From: Planococcus kocurii | GTDB lineage: Bacteria; Bacillota; Bacilli; Bacillales_A; Planococcaceae | Direction: 5' to 3' | Assembly: GCF_001465835.2 (NCBI RefSeq) | Contig: NZ_CP013661.2 | Location: forward strand, 2,906,501-2,970,500 | Length of the DNA stretch: 64,000 nt | Shown: piece after piece, positions 36,573-45,543 of the stretch | Numbering within the stretch: the stretch's first letter is position 1 | Layout of the letters: each line of letters opens with the position of its first letter | Made by a program: the position numbers and the translations under genes | The notes under the pieces: generated by a model | What the model was told of the DNA's origin: nothing | Databases searched by the model: none | Seen by the model: the letters and a program-made list of their open reading frames with translations, nothing else

Positions 36573-37325
36573 GTGTCTTATACGATCGACCTGACAGATG
36601 GCATCATGACGTTTACCATTGATCGGCCCCATATACGCAATGCAGTGAACAATGAAGTGACAGCAGGACTTGAAGAATTAGTCGTTAAAGCGCAACAAGC
36701 AAGTGTCCAGATGGTCGTTATTACAGCTTCTGGTAAACAGGCTTTTTGTTCAGGTGGTGATTTGTCGGTGTTTCATACTTTGCGAACTGAAGAGCAATCC
36801 TATCGCATGTTAAAGCGGATGAGTGATGTGCTGTATTCAATCAAAACGTTGCCTGTGCCGGTAGTTGCGGTCGTTAATGGCACTGCTGTTGGGGGTGGCT
36901 GTGAAATTGCCACAGCATGCGATTATAGGCTTGTGTGGAGTCATGCGAAATGTGGCTTCATACAAGGCACGCTCGCTATTACGAGTGGTTGGGGTGGCGG
37001 AACTTATCTATTGGAAACCTTGCAGCACGATCAAGCATTAAAAATGCTCAGTGAAGCAAACGTATACACGGCTAGTGAACTGAAAGAATGTGGCTGGGCA
37101 TCGGTGATTGTTGATGACGAGCAAGATGTTGAGGTATTTTTTAGTCAGATGAAAAAAATTCATCCGGACGTGCACCGGGCTTATAAAGAAATAGCCATTC
37201 GCAAATGGCAAAAAACAGATTTAGCTGAACGGGTCGAACAAGAGGTTAGAAGATGTGCTGTGTTGTGGGAACGAGATGCACATCACGAAGCAGTCGACCG
37301 CTTTCTCAATAAAACAAAAAAATGA
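36573..37325 (+). CDS. Enoyl-CoA hydratase/isomerase family protein
   Basis: A 250-residue crotonase-fold enzyme. The oxyanion-hole segments are visible: ASGKQAFCSGGDLSVF and VNGTAVGGGCEIATACDYR. The reaction may be hydration or isomerisation of an acyl-CoA. AGAGAGGG before the GTG at 36573 gives the start MSYTIDL; the frame itself opens at 36555. It is a single gene with its own terminator, followed by the acyl-CoA carboxylase genes, the same functional company as in the B. subtilis yng cluster. Substrate unknown. Confidence 0.85.
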   Translation: MSYTIDLTDGIMTFTIDRPHIRNAVNNEVTAGLEELVVKAQQASVQMVVITASGKQAFCSGGDLSVFHTLRTEEQSYRMLKRMSDVLYSIKTLPVPVVAVVNGTAVGGGCEIATACDYRLVWSHAKCGFIQGTLAITSGWGGGTYLLETLQHDQALKMLSEANVYTASELKECGWASVIVDDEQDVEVFFSQMKKIHPDVHRAYKEIAIRKWQKTDLAERVEQEVRRCAVLWERDAHHEAVDRFLNKTKK

Positions 37326-37354
37326 AATCCTTTTTGAGAGGGTTTCTTTTTTTA
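37326..37354 (+). terminator. Terminator after the enoyl-CoA hydratase gene
   Basis: GAAATCC and GGGTTTC form a short stem with one G-U pair around TTTTTGAGA, followed by seven T. Moderate strength. Confidence 0.7.
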
Positions 37355-37401
37355 TTCAACTACCAAATGAGTAAAGCGGTTTTAAACAAAATAAAAGAAA
37401 T

Positions 37402-37430
37402 ATTTCAACGAATAGTTGAAATCGCTTACA
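37402..37430. promoter_or_regulatory. CcpA cre site overlapping an inverted repeat, upstream of the acyl-CoA carboxylase operon
   Basis: TGAAATCGCTTACA (37417-37430) matches all 14 positions of the cre consensus TGWAANCGNTNWCA. It overlaps a separate perfect inverted repeat, ATTTCAAC-GAATA-GTTGAAAT (37402-37422), which could be the site of a second regulator. Both lie 50-80 bp before the first gene, so carbon catabolite repression plus a pathway-specific repressor is a reasonable reading. Confidence 0.65.
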
Positions 37431-37479
37431 AAATTCGTATATGCTATAGAAGGGAGAAAACATAGGGGGTATTTCAAAT

Positions 37480-38829
37480 ATGAAGAAAATCCTAATCGCG
37501 AACCGGGCAGAAATCGCACGTCGAATTATTCGGACATGCAATCGCCTTGGAATCGAGACAGTCGCTATTCACTCTGAAGCAGATGGGGATCTGCCTTACG
37601 TCAGTGAAGCGACTGAAGCTGTACTGATCGGTCCAAATCCGGTCGTACAGTCTTATTTACAAATCGACAAAATTATTGAAGAAGCTAAAAAACGTGGAGT
37701 TGATGCTATCCATCCGGGATATGGTCTGCTGTCGGAAAATGCCGATTTTGCACGCAAAGTGGCGCGAGCCGGAATGATTTTTATCGGCCCTTCAAGCGAT
37801 ATCATCGAAAAAATGGGTGATAAGATCGAATCTCGTAGAACGATGATTCAAGCAGGAGTACCGGTTGTTCCAGGAACTGAAGAAGGCGTGACGACGCTTG
37901 AAGAAGCTTTGCAACAAGCGGTGGAGATTGGTTATCCATTAATGTTAAAAGCAAGTGCAGGTGGTGGTGGTATTGGTATGGTTCGCTGTGAAAATGAGCA
38001 AGCGCTCACTCAACAATTCGACTCGGTAAAAAATCGCGCCAAAGCTTATTTTGGAGATGACGTTGTGTATCTGGAGAAGTTTATCGCGGATGCGCGTCAC
38101 ATCGAAGTACAAATTTTTGGGGATCATCACGGCAATCTCGTTCATTTATATGAACGAAATTGTTCAGTTCAGCGCCGCAACCAGAAAGTGATTGAAGAAT
38201 CGCCTTCGCCCAATTTGCCGCAGGATGTTCGTGAACGGCTTTGCGCCGCTGCATTACAAGCAGGAAAAGCCGTGAATTATACGAATGCTGGAACCGTCGA
38301 ATTTATCGTCGATTCTAATAATGAATTTTATTTTCTTGAAATGAACACGCGTCTTCAAGTAGAACATCCGGTTACTGAAGAAGTTACGGGGCTAGATTTA
38401 GTTGAGTGGCAACTGACTGTAGCTGACGGGGGCAAACTACCTTCTCAAGACAAGATCCAAACGAAGGGACACGCTATTGAGTACCGGGTTTACGCAGAAG
38501 ATCCTAAAACTTTTTTCCCGTCTCCTGGAAAGCTTGAAAAACTCCAGTGGGGGGAAGGCGCACGAATTGAGACTGGCTATGAAGAAGGCAATCAAGTAAC
38601 TCCTTTTTACGACCCGATGATTTCGAAAATCATCATTCACGGTAGTGATCGTGCAGATGCATTATCAAAATCACAAACTTTTTTTAATCGTGTTACAATT
38701 AATGGCGTAAAAACCAATATTCCTTTATTTAAGGAATTTATTGGATCAGAACAATTTGTCTCAGGCAATTATGCAACGGCAGTATTACCGGAATGGATGG
38801 AAAAAACAAAGGAGGAACACACATTATGA
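37480..38829 (+). CDS. Acyl-CoA carboxylase, biotin carboxylase subunit
   Basis: A 449-residue ATP-grasp enzyme that carboxylates the biotin of the carrier protein. Motifs are the N-terminal KILIANRAEIARRIIRTC, the ATP-binding KASAGGGGIGM and EMNTRLQVEHPVTEEVTGLDLVEWQL. The AGGGGGT site precedes the ATG. The separate carrier and carboxyltransferase that follow point to a catabolic propionyl-, methylcrotonyl- or geranyl-type carboxylase rather than the AccA-D acetyl-CoA carboxylase. Its stop overlaps the next start as ATGA. Confidence 0.93.
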   Translation: MKKILIANRAEIARRIIRTCNRLGIETVAIHSEADGDLPYVSEATEAVLIGPNPVVQSYLQIDKIIEEAKKRGVDAIHPGYGLLSENADFARKVARAGMIFIGPSSDIIEKMGDKIESRRTMIQAGVPVVPGTEEGVTTLEEALQQAVEIGYPLMLKASAGGGGIGMVRCENEQALTQQFDSVKNRAKAYFGDDVVYLEKFIADARHIEVQIFGDHHGNLVHLYERNCSVQRRNQKVIEESPSPNLPQDVRERLCAAALQAGKAVNYTNAGTVEFIVDSNNEFYFLEMNTRLQVEHPVTEEVTGLDLVEWQLTVADGGKLPSQDKIQTKGHAIEYRVYAEDPKTFFPSPGKLEKLQWGEGARIETGYEEGNQVTPFYDPMISKIIIHGSDRADALSKSQTFFNRVTINGVKTNIPLFKEFIGSEQFVSGNYATAVLPEWMEKTKEEHTL

Positions 38830-39041
38830 AAGAACTAAAAGCGTCAATGGCAGGAACGGTATTAAACATATTAGCAGCTGAAGGACAGGCAGTAACAGCA
38901 GGGCAGGCGGTTTTAACAATCGAATCGATGAAAATGGAAATTCCAGTAGAAGCTGAAGTTGGCGGCAAAGTGGAGAAAATTCATGTGGAAGTCGGCAGCT
39001 TTGTTAATGAGGGCGACGTACTGATGACTGTCGGAGAATAA
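38826..39041 (+). CDS. Biotin/lipoyl carrier protein
   Basis: A 71-residue free-standing biotinyl domain. The biotinylated lysine lies in ESMKMEI near residue 35 and the half-motif GTVLNI..EGQAVTAGQ precedes it. AAAGGAGG is inside the biotin carboxylase gene, and the start overlaps that gene's TGA. It is the equivalent of YngHB in B. subtilis and shuttles CO2 between the flanking subunits. Confidence 0.94.
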   Translation: MKELKASMAGTVLNILAAEGQAVTAGQAVLTIESMKMEIPVEAEVGGKVEKIHVEVGSFVNEGDVLMTVGE

Positions 39042-39066
39042 TCGGTTAAGCAAAGGGGACAACGAA

Positions 39067-40617
39067 ATGACAAAAACGACTGAAACAACAGGATATAACG
39101 AACGTCTAGAACAAAAACTTTCAAAGATTTTTGCTGGGGGGCAGCAAAAATATCACGACAAAATGAAAGAAAGCAATAAACTCTTTGTCCGTGATCGGTT
39201 GAAATTATTATTTGATGATGAAAACTACGCGGAAGATGGGCGTTTTGCTAATGTAGAGGCGGCTGACTTGCCAGCTGATGGCGTTGTCACAGCTATCGGT
39301 AAAGTAAACGGCGAAACAGTTTGTGTGATGGCGAATGATTCTACTGTTAAGGCAGGTTCTTGGGGTTCACGTACTGTTGAAAAAATTATTCGCATTCAAG
39401 AAACAGCAGAAAAAATGCAAGTACCGATGCTGTACTTAGTGGATTCTGCGGGTGCGCGTATTACAGATCAACTGGACATGTTCCCAAATCGCCGCGGTGC
39501 AGGTAAAATATTCCACAACCAAGTAAGAATGTCCGGCATGGTTCCACAAATATGTCTACTATTTGGTCCATCTGCTGCGGGTGGTGCCTATATTCCAGCT
39601 TTCTGTGACATCGTCATTATGGTTGAAGGCAACGCCTCTATGTACTTAGGATCACCGCGCATGGCGGAAAAAGTTATCGGTGAAAAAGTGTCGCTTGAAG
39701 AAATGGGTGGCGCCCGTATGCACTGTACGGTTAGTGGTGTGGGCGATGTTTTAGTGACAACTGAAGAAGAAGCCATTTCAGAAGCACGCCGCTACTTGAC
39801 GAACTTCCCATCAAACTTTGCCATCAAGCCTGAAAAAATTGCGGCTAAAGCAGCGAAAGCAGGGCGATCGCTAGAAGCAATCATCCCAGAAAACCAAAAT
39901 GCGCCGTTTGATATGTATGAACTGATTGATCAAGTAGTCGATGAAGGTAGCTTTTTTGATATTAAAAAATTATTTGCCGGTGAATTGATTACTGGTATCG
40001 CGCGTATTGACGGACAAGTTGTCGGTATTCTGGCCAACCAGCCAAAAGTAAAAGGTGGCGTATTATTCGGTGATTCTGCTGATAAAGGCGCTAAATTTAT
40101 CAATCTTTGCGACGCGTTCTCGATTCCATTACTGTTCCTCGCTGATGTTCCTGGCTTTATGATTGGAACGAAAGTAGAACGTGCCGGTATTATTCGCCAC
40201 GGCGCGAAGTTTATCGCTGCGATGAGTTCTGCAACTGTACCGAAAATTTCAGTTATTGTGCGAAAAGCATACGGAGCTGGTCTTTACGCGATGGCAGGTC
40301 CTGCATTCGAGCCGGACGTTTGTATCGCATTGCCAACAGCGCAAATTGCAGTAATGGGTCCGGAAGCGGCTGTAAACGCTGTTTATTCAAATAAAATTGA
40401 AGCCATTGAAGATCCAAAAGAACGACTTAAGTACGTTCAAGAAAAACACCAAGAATACAAAGAAGAAATCGATATTTATCGCTTGGCATCTGAAATGATT
40501 ATCGACGAAATTGTGGCACCTTATCAATTGCGTTCAGTCCTTTCACAGCGTCTATCTTTTTACGAAACAAAAGATTTGCCGTTGCCATATCGAAAACATC
40601 CGATTTATCCTGTATAA
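39067..40617 (+). CDS. Acyl-CoA carboxyltransferase subunit
   Basis: A 516-residue carboxyltransferase that moves CO2 from biotin to an acyl-CoA. Crotonase-like halves are visible: acyl-CoA-binding FGPSAAGGAYIPAFCD (about 160) and, in the C-terminal half, ADVPGFMIGTKVERAGIIRHGAKF and RKAYGAGLYAM. Closest in memory to YngE/MccB-type enzymes. The exact substrate (methylcrotonyl-, propionyl- or another CoA ester) cannot be fixed from sequence alone. Last gene of the operon. Confidence 0.93.
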   Translation: MTKTTETTGYNERLEQKLSKIFAGGQQKYHDKMKESNKLFVRDRLKLLFDDENYAEDGRFANVEAADLPADGVVTAIGKVNGETVCVMANDSTVKAGSWGSRTVEKIIRIQETAEKMQVPMLYLVDSAGARITDQLDMFPNRRGAGKIFHNQVRMSGMVPQICLLFGPSAAGGAYIPAFCDIVIMVEGNASMYLGSPRMAEKVIGEKVSLEEMGGARMHCTVSGVGDVLVTTEEEAISEARRYLTNFPSNFAIKPEKIAAKAAKAGRSLEAIIPENQNAPFDMYELIDQVVDEGSFFDIKKLFAGELITGIARIDGQVVGILANQPKVKGGVLFGDSADKGAKFINLCDAFSIPLLFLADVPGFMIGTKVERAGIIRHGAKFIAAMSSATVPKISVIVRKAYGAGLYAMAGPAFEPDVCIALPTAQIAVMGPEAAVNAVYSNKIEAIEDPKERLKYVQEKHQEYKEEIDIYRLASEMIIDEIVAPYQLRSVLSQRLSFYETKDLPLPYRKHPIYPV

Positions 40618-40631
40618 TAAAAACTATTATT

Positions 40632-40665
40632 GGAAGTCTGCCTAATATGGGCAGGCTTCTTTTTT
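40632..40665 (+). terminator. Terminator after the carboxyltransferase gene
   Basis: GAAGTCTGCC pairs with GGCAGGCTTC (one G-U) around TAATATG, followed by T6. Confidence 0.88.
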
Positions 40666-40698
40666 AAGAAAATTTTTGGCACTGTAAGGAGTGATTTT

Positions 40699-41562
40699 AT
40701 GAAATTTGCAATTATTGGAGCTGGAGTCACCGGATTGTTGACGGCTTATCTATTAAAAAAAGCCGGTCATGAAGTGCAAGTGATTTCGCAACAGCAAGAA
40801 CAAGTGGCGTTGATTAATGAGAACGGAATTATACATGGTGAAAATCGTCAGCAACTGACCGCTTATACGGATCTCGAGCACATTGATTCGGATGCTTTTG
40901 TTGTGTTGACAAGCACTTACGAAGAGCTGTCACCGATAGTAAGATTGTTGAAAATTCGGTGTGCAAGCAATAAAATTATTTTTCTGCAACAAGGAATGCT
41001 GTTTTTAGAAAAAGCGAAAACTTTATCACATCGCCATATTGCAGCAGCAATTCTGGAAACGGATTGTGTCAAATTGAGTGACACTGAAATTCACTTTGAC
41101 AAAACTCCACAAGTGACATTCGGATTAGTCAAAGGTCACGTGGAGGAATTCCAAAGTCTTCTAAAGGCGGCGAGTTGGAAAGCTATTTGGGTAGAAAGTG
41201 TGGAAGCGCAGCTATTTGAAAATGTGTTGCTTGCCAGTTTAATCGATCCACTAACAGCTATGATGAAAATTCAAAACGGTGAGCTGGTTACTAATCCCCA
41301 TGCTTATGAGTTGTTTAGAAATCTATATAACGAACTTTATCTCGCATTTCCAGAAATTGAATCGTTACAACCTATTGAACTTGTAGCAGCGTCGTGTGCG
41401 GCAGAGCCTAATGCTATATCACGAATGCTGGCAGACCGTCTAGCGGGTGATCCAATGGAGGTTGAGGGATTGATGTTGTATGTGTTAAATCGGACGAAGT
41501 TGGAATTGCCACTCTTTAAATCTTTATATCATCTTTTGAAAACAGTTGAGGTAGCAAAATGA
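40699..41562 (+). CDS. panE: 2-Dehydropantoate 2-reductase
   Basis: A 287-residue NADPH-dependent reductase in pantothenate synthesis (ApbA/PanE family, YlbQ position). The N-terminal Rossmann motif GAGVTGLLTAYLL is clear. The middle (LQQGMLFLEKA, and QLFENVLLASLIDPLTAMM) fits PanE, though the protein is somewhat shorter and divergent; the family is broad, so the substrate is inferred from context. The frame is open to 40630, but AAGGAGTG precedes ATG 40699. The TGA overlaps the next ATG. Confidence 0.82.
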   Translation: MKFAIIGAGVTGLLTAYLLKKAGHEVQVISQQQEQVALINENGIIHGENRQQLTAYTDLEHIDSDAFVVLTSTYEELSPIVRLLKIRCASNKIIFLQQGMLFLEKAKTLSHRHIAAAILETDCVKLSDTEIHFDKTPQVTFGLVKGHVEEFQSLLKAASWKAIWVESVEAQLFENVLLASLIDPLTAMMKIQNGELVTNPHAYELFRNLYNELYLAFPEIESLQPIELVAASCAAEPNAISRMLADRLAGDPMEVEGLMLYVLNRTKLELPLFKSLYHLLKTVEVAK

Positions 41563-41936
41563 CGATAATATCTACAATTGGAACTGTTTTTCTTTATATT
41601 CCTTTTCTCCTTTTCGCTGTTATTTATTTTCTTTCACTGAAAAGAAGAAAAAGAAAAGCGTTAGGCTTAGCATCGGATATAACAACATTTGTCTTGTTTT
41701 TTTCCGTGCCGGCTTGTGTAGAAATTTTATGGGGATATTCTATCTCTGCGTATATTTATTTTGTGGCGCTAGTATTGGCCATTATTCTTTTAATCATTGA
41801 ATGGAGAACTGCTAAGGAAATTGAAATCATTCCGTTTTTTCGAAAGCTATGGAGAACGTACTTTTTGCTGCTAGCTTCTCTTTACGCGGTCGTATGGCTG
41901 ATTGGCCTAGTGACAGTTATTGTTAAATCAATTTAG
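41559..41936 (+). CDS. DUF3397 membrane protein
   Basis: A 125-residue protein with four membrane segments (about 5-24, 41-58, 64-83 and 102-123) and a basic loop KRRKRKA after the first. Size, topology and position between panE and bshC match DUF3397 proteins of bacilli, of unknown function. Translation is coupled to panE through the ATGA overlap. Confidence 0.8.
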   Translation: MTIISTIGTVFLYIPFLLFAVIYFLSLKRRKRKALGLASDITTFVLFFSVPACVEILWGYSISAYIYFVALVLAIILLIIEWRTAKEIEIIPFFRKLWRTYFLLLASLYAVVWLIGLVTVIVKSI

Positions 41937-42013
41937 CAAGCGTATTTTTTTTCTTTAAGTGATGCGTTTGCTATAGTAGATTTGAATGTAAAGGGAAAAG
42001 GGGACTTTTTTTT

Positions 42014-43633
42014 ATGAAGGTAGAGGAACAATACGTAGAGCCAACGAGTAAACTAATGAGTGATTATATAAATGGGCAATCGTCAATCCGCCATTATTTT
42101 TCATACGATCCGCAAATGGCATCATTTCCTGAAAGATTGAAAAAACTGCAAAACCATTCTGTTGATCGCCAGAAACTAGCAGGCATTATGCGAGCTTATA
42201 TGGGACGCAGTGAAATGTCTAAAGCAGCAGAACACAACGTAGAGTATTTTGAAGCCGGTGCACCAGTAGTGGTCACAGGACAACAAGCAGGTATTTTAAC
42301 AGGACCTTTATATACGATACATAAAGCGATATCGGTCATCATGTTAGCAAAGCAAGCTTCACACCAATTAGAGACACCTGTAGTGCCGTTATTTTGGATT
42401 GCTGGTGAAGATCATGATTTGGCTGAAATTAGTCATCTGTACCGGGAAGTCAGTGGGCGAGTGGACAAATTGAATATCCCACACGCTGAATATGGCAAAA
42501 GCTCAGCGTCTGCTGCAAAGCTTAATAAATCTAAAACTGCTTCTTTTTTAGAAGAATATTTTCGCAGCATGCCCGAAACTGAGCATTCTAAAGAAATTCA
42601 TGATTTGGCTTTTGGGTTATTGGAGCAGTCTATTTCCTTTACCGACTTTTTTGCGTCGCTTCTTCGCTATTTCTTCCAAGAAGAAGGATTGCTTTATATT
42701 GATGCTGCAAATGAAGAACTACGCAAATACGAATCTCCTTACTTTATAAAAATGATTGAACAGGCAGCTGAAATTACGGAATCGGTTACAGCAGCAGAAC
42801 AATCATTGGTACAAGACGGTTACAGTGCAGTAATTGGAACAGAAAAAACGGCAGCCAATCTGTTTATTACGGTAAAAGGAGAGCGTCTATTACTAGAACG
42901 TCAAAATCAAGAGTTTGTCGCAAATAATGGCGCCATCCGCTATACTCAACAGCAGCTTTTGGAAATTGCTCAACACAATCCAGAACTTTTAAGCAATAAC
43001 GTCGTAACGCGCCCGTTGATGCAGGAAATGGTCTTTCCGGTTTTGGCTTTTGTCGGAGGACCTGGTGAAATCGCTTATTGGGCGGCCTTAAAAGACGCTT
43101 TTGCATTGTTTAGTATGGAACTACCAGTCATTATGCCGCGCTTGAGTTTAACCTTGATAAATCGTCAAACACAGCGTTTGCTGGAGAAATACGAATTGGA
43201 CTTTGATGCTGTCGTCAGCGATCGTCAAATTACTGTGATGAGAAATAATTTGATGGGATCGATTCGTGAGCAAAAAGCAGAAGCGTTAATTGACGAACTT
43301 CAACAACAGATTGACGAAATGTACAATAAAATCAATCAACAGTTTTCTTCAATCAGTAAAGGATTGACCCCAATCGTTGAAAAGAATTTACAGTTGCACA
43401 GTAAACAAATAAATTTCTTGAAGCATAAACTGCAAGATGAAGTGATACTTCAAAACAGTATTGAATTTGGTCATTACACCGCTATTGAAAACGAACTATT
43501 ACCTAACGATGGATTTCAAGAACGCGTGTACAGTCCATTTGTTTACATGAATCAGTATGGAACTGGGCTTGTGAAAGATCTTTTAGCACTTCCGCTCTGT
43601 TATGACAAAAATCATAAGATTATTTATATTTGA
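42014..43633 (+). CDS. bshC: Bacillithiol biosynthesis cysteine-adding enzyme BshC
   Basis: A 539-residue enzyme for the last step of bacillithiol synthesis, joining cysteine to glucosaminyl-malate. Recognisable parts are VVTGQQAGILTGPLYTIHKAIS, PVFWIAGEDHDLAEI-like (PLFWIAGEDHDLAEISH) and PVLAFVGGPGEIAYWA, then a long coiled coil (about 410-470). AAAAGGGG precedes the ATG. Position before mraZ is as for yllA in B. subtilis. Confidence 0.94.
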   Translation: MKVEEQYVEPTSKLMSDYINGQSSIRHYFSYDPQMASFPERLKKLQNHSVDRQKLAGIMRAYMGRSEMSKAAEHNVEYFEAGAPVVVTGQQAGILTGPLYTIHKAISVIMLAKQASHQLETPVVPLFWIAGEDHDLAEISHLYREVSGRVDKLNIPHAEYGKSSASAAKLNKSKTASFLEEYFRSMPETEHSKEIHDLAFGLLEQSISFTDFFASLLRYFFQEEGLLYIDAANEELRKYESPYFIKMIEQAAEITESVTAAEQSLVQDGYSAVIGTEKTAANLFITVKGERLLLERQNQEFVANNGAIRYTQQQLLEIAQHNPELLSNNVVTRPLMQEMVFPVLAFVGGPGEIAYWAALKDAFALFSMELPVIMPRLSLTLINRQTQRLLEKYELDFDAVVSDRQITVMRNNLMGSIREQKAEALIDELQQQIDEMYNKINQQFSSISKGLTPIVEKNLQLHSKQINFLKHKLQDEVILQNSIEFGHYTAIENELLPNDGFQERVYSPFVYMNQYGTGLVKDLLALPLCYDKNHKIIYI

Positions 43634-43636
43634 CTG

Positions 43637-43664
43637 AAAAAGCCTGCATATGTAGGCTTTTTTT
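43637..43664 (+). terminator. Terminator after bshC
   Basis: AAAAGCCTGC and GTAGGCTTTT form a stem with an ATAT loop and T7. It separates bshC from the division cluster. Confidence 0.87.
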
Positions 43665-43720
43665 ATGTCAAAATAACTTGTTGAGATATTTTCCTGTAAC
43701 AAACTTGAAATATTTCAAAA

Positions 43721-43750
43721 ACAAGTGGTGACAAGTGGGGGATTGTGGTA
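43721..43750 (+). promoter_or_regulatory. Probable MraZ operator, three repeats at 10-bp spacing
   Basis: GTGG occurs at 43725, 43735 and 43745, exactly one helical turn apart (ACAAGTGGTG, ACAAGTGGGG, GATTGTGGTA). A fourth GTGG stands at 43766. MraZ binds tandem TGG-type repeats with 10-bp spacing in front of its own gene in several bacteria, so autoregulation is likely. A perfect palindrome TTGAAATATTTCAA (43705-43718) lies just upstream. Confidence 0.75.
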
Positions 43751-43779
43751 CATTTATTACAATAAGTGGGGTGAAGGGT

Positions 43780-44211
43780 ATGTTCATGGGCGAATATCAA
43801 CATAGCGTTGATGCAAAGGGACGGCTAATTGTGCCAGCCAAGTTTCGTGAACAGTTAGGTGACAGTTTTGTCATCACCCGCGGCCTGGATCAATGCTTAT
43901 TTGGCTACACGATGGACGAATGGCAGAAAATTGAAGAAAAGCTTAAAGAGTTGCCAGTCACTAAAAAAGACGCTCGTGCTTTTACACGGTTCTTTTTCTC
44001 AGGCGCTACAGAAGTGGAACTTGATAAGCAAGGACGCGTCAATATACCGACAACCTTAATTTCTCATGCTAAACTTGAAAAAGAATGCATTATCTTAGGT
44101 GTCTCCAATCGTTTTGAAATATGGGCAAAAGATTCATGGGAAAGCTATTTTGCAGAATCCGAAGATTCCTTTAATGAAATCGCGGAAAATTTAACTGATT
44201 TTGACTTTTAA
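43780..44211 (+). CDS. mraZ: Transcriptional regulator MraZ
   Basis: A 143-residue DNA-binding protein with two SpoVT/AbrB-like swapped-hairpin halves, each holding a DxKGR-type motif ([14 protein letters not shown] and [13 protein letters not shown]). It controls the division and cell wall operon. An in-frame start at 43735 is rejected; GTGAAGGG precedes ATG 43780, giving MFMGEYQHS as in Bacillus. First gene of the dcw cluster. Confidence 0.96.
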   Translation: MFMGEYQHSVDAKGRLIVPAKFREQLGDSFVITRGLDQCLFGYTMDEWQKIEEKLKELPVTKKDARAFTRFFFSGATEVELDKQGRVNIPTTLISHAKLEKECIILGVSNRFEIWAKDSWESYFAESEDSFNEIAENLTDFDF

Positions 44212-44232
44212 AAAGTGAACGGGGGGAATGGA

Positions 44233-45171
44233 TTGTTCAATCACACCACGGTTTTACTGCATGAAACTGTCGATGGTCTGAACGTTCGTCCTGATGGCAT
44301 ATATGTGGATTGTACGCTGGGCGGAGCAGGACACAGCGAATATTTGGTTCAGCAATTATCTGACCAAGGTCATTTATATTGTTTCGATCAAGACGCAACG
44401 GCAATAGCTCATGCAAAAGAAAAACTACAAGATTATTTACATAGAATCACCTTTATCCATGCCAACTTTAAGTTTTTAAAAGAAGAATTGGAAATGCGTG
44501 GAGTGGAAAAAGTCGATGGCATACTTTATGACTTAGGCGTCTCTTCTCCACAATTGGATACACCAGAGCGAGGCTTTAGTTACCATAATGATGCGCCTCT
44601 GGATATGCGAATGGATCAAAGTGCTGAACTTAGCGCTTATCATGTAGTAAATGAATGGTCTTTCGAAGATTTAGTAAGAATTTTCCATCGCTATGGTGAA
44701 GAAAAATTTTCTAAACAAATCGTACGCAAAATCGAAGCTGCAAGAGAAAAGCAACCCATTGAAACAACTGGCCAATTGGTCGAATGCATCAAAGAAGGCA
44801 TTCCTGCTTTTGCTCGTCGCAAGGGCGGTCATCCTGCAAAACGTGTATTTCAAGCCATTCGTATCGCAGTGAACGATGAACTTGGCGCTGCTGAAACTTC
44901 TCTGCAGGACGCAGTCAATGTTCTTTCAATCGGTGGAAGAATTAGTGTTATCACTTTTCATTCACTTGAAGATCGACTGTGTAAAGCCATATTTAAAGAA
45001 GCATCTTCACTTCCTGAATTGCCGCCGAATTTACCGGTAATTCCAGAAGGAATGGAGCCAATCCTAAAACTTATTACTAGAAAACCTATACTGCCTTCAG
45101 AAGAAGAGCTAGCACATAATAATCGATCAAGGTCCGCTAAATTACGGATTGCAGAAAAAATAAACGAGTAA
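44233..45171 (+). CDS. rsmH: 16S rRNA (cytosine-1402-N4)-methyltransferase RsmH
   Basis: A 312-residue SAM-dependent methyltransferase acting in the decoding centre of 16S rRNA. Motifs include [11 protein letters not shown] for SAM binding, [14 protein letters not shown] and [18 protein letters not shown], and [12 protein letters not shown]. The frame opens at GTG 44215, but the G-rich ribosome site GGGGGG falls after it; TTG 44233 gives the family N-terminus [15 protein letters not shown]. Confidence 0.95.
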   Translation: MFNHTTVLLHETVDGLNVRPDGIYVDCTLGGAGHSEYLVQQLSDQGHLYCFDQDATAIAHAKEKLQDYLHRITFIHANFKFLKEELEMRGVEKVDGILYDLGVSSPQLDTPERGFSYHNDAPLDMRMDQSAELSAYHVVNEWSFEDLVRIFHRYGEEKFSKQIVRKIEAAREKQPIETTGQLVECIKEGIPAFARRKGGHPAKRVFQAIRIAVNDELGAAETSLQDAVNVLSIGGRISVITFHSLEDRLCKAIFKEASSLPELPPNLPVIPEGMEPILKLITRKPILPSEEELAHNNRSRSAKLRIAEKINE

Positions 45172-45183
45172 GGGCGTGTTCAG

Positions 45184-45543
45184 ATGGCACTGAATGCAAG
45201 AACTGAAATTTATATCCAACAGCCGGCCACTCCTCAAAATCCGAGTCAGCAACCGGCAAGAAAAAAAAGCTTAATTACTAAAGGTGAAAAAATTTTATAT
45301 TCGACTTTTATAACAGTTTGTATTATGTGTGCATTGCTGGTTTTGCAGAATCAGTCAACGATTCAAGCGTCAACTCAAGAAATTCAAACAATTGAACAAT
45401 CAGTCAATGAAAAAACGAAGCAAAACACAGATTTGTCGGTACAGGTGAGCGAATTATCTTCCTATGAGCGCATTTGGTCAAAAGCAAAAGAACTTGGCCT
45501 TAAGTTAAATGAGCAAAATGTAAAGGTAGTGCCTGGACAATGA
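45184..45543 (+). CDS. ftsL: Cell division protein FtsL
   Basis: A 119-residue bitopic membrane protein. A Pro/Gln-rich basic cytoplasmic N-terminus is followed by one membrane segment (about 38-56) and an outer coiled coil (about 60-105) that pairs with DivIC and DivIB. Sequence is poorly conserved in the family, so identity relies on layout and on position between rsmH and pbpB. Its TGA overlaps the pbpB ATG. Confidence 0.92.
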   Translation: MALNARTEIYIQQPATPQNPSQQPARKKSLITKGEKILYSTFITVCIMCALLVLQNQSTIQASTQEIQTIEQSVNEKTKQNTDLSVQVSELSSYERIWSKAKELGLKLNEQNVKVVPGQ

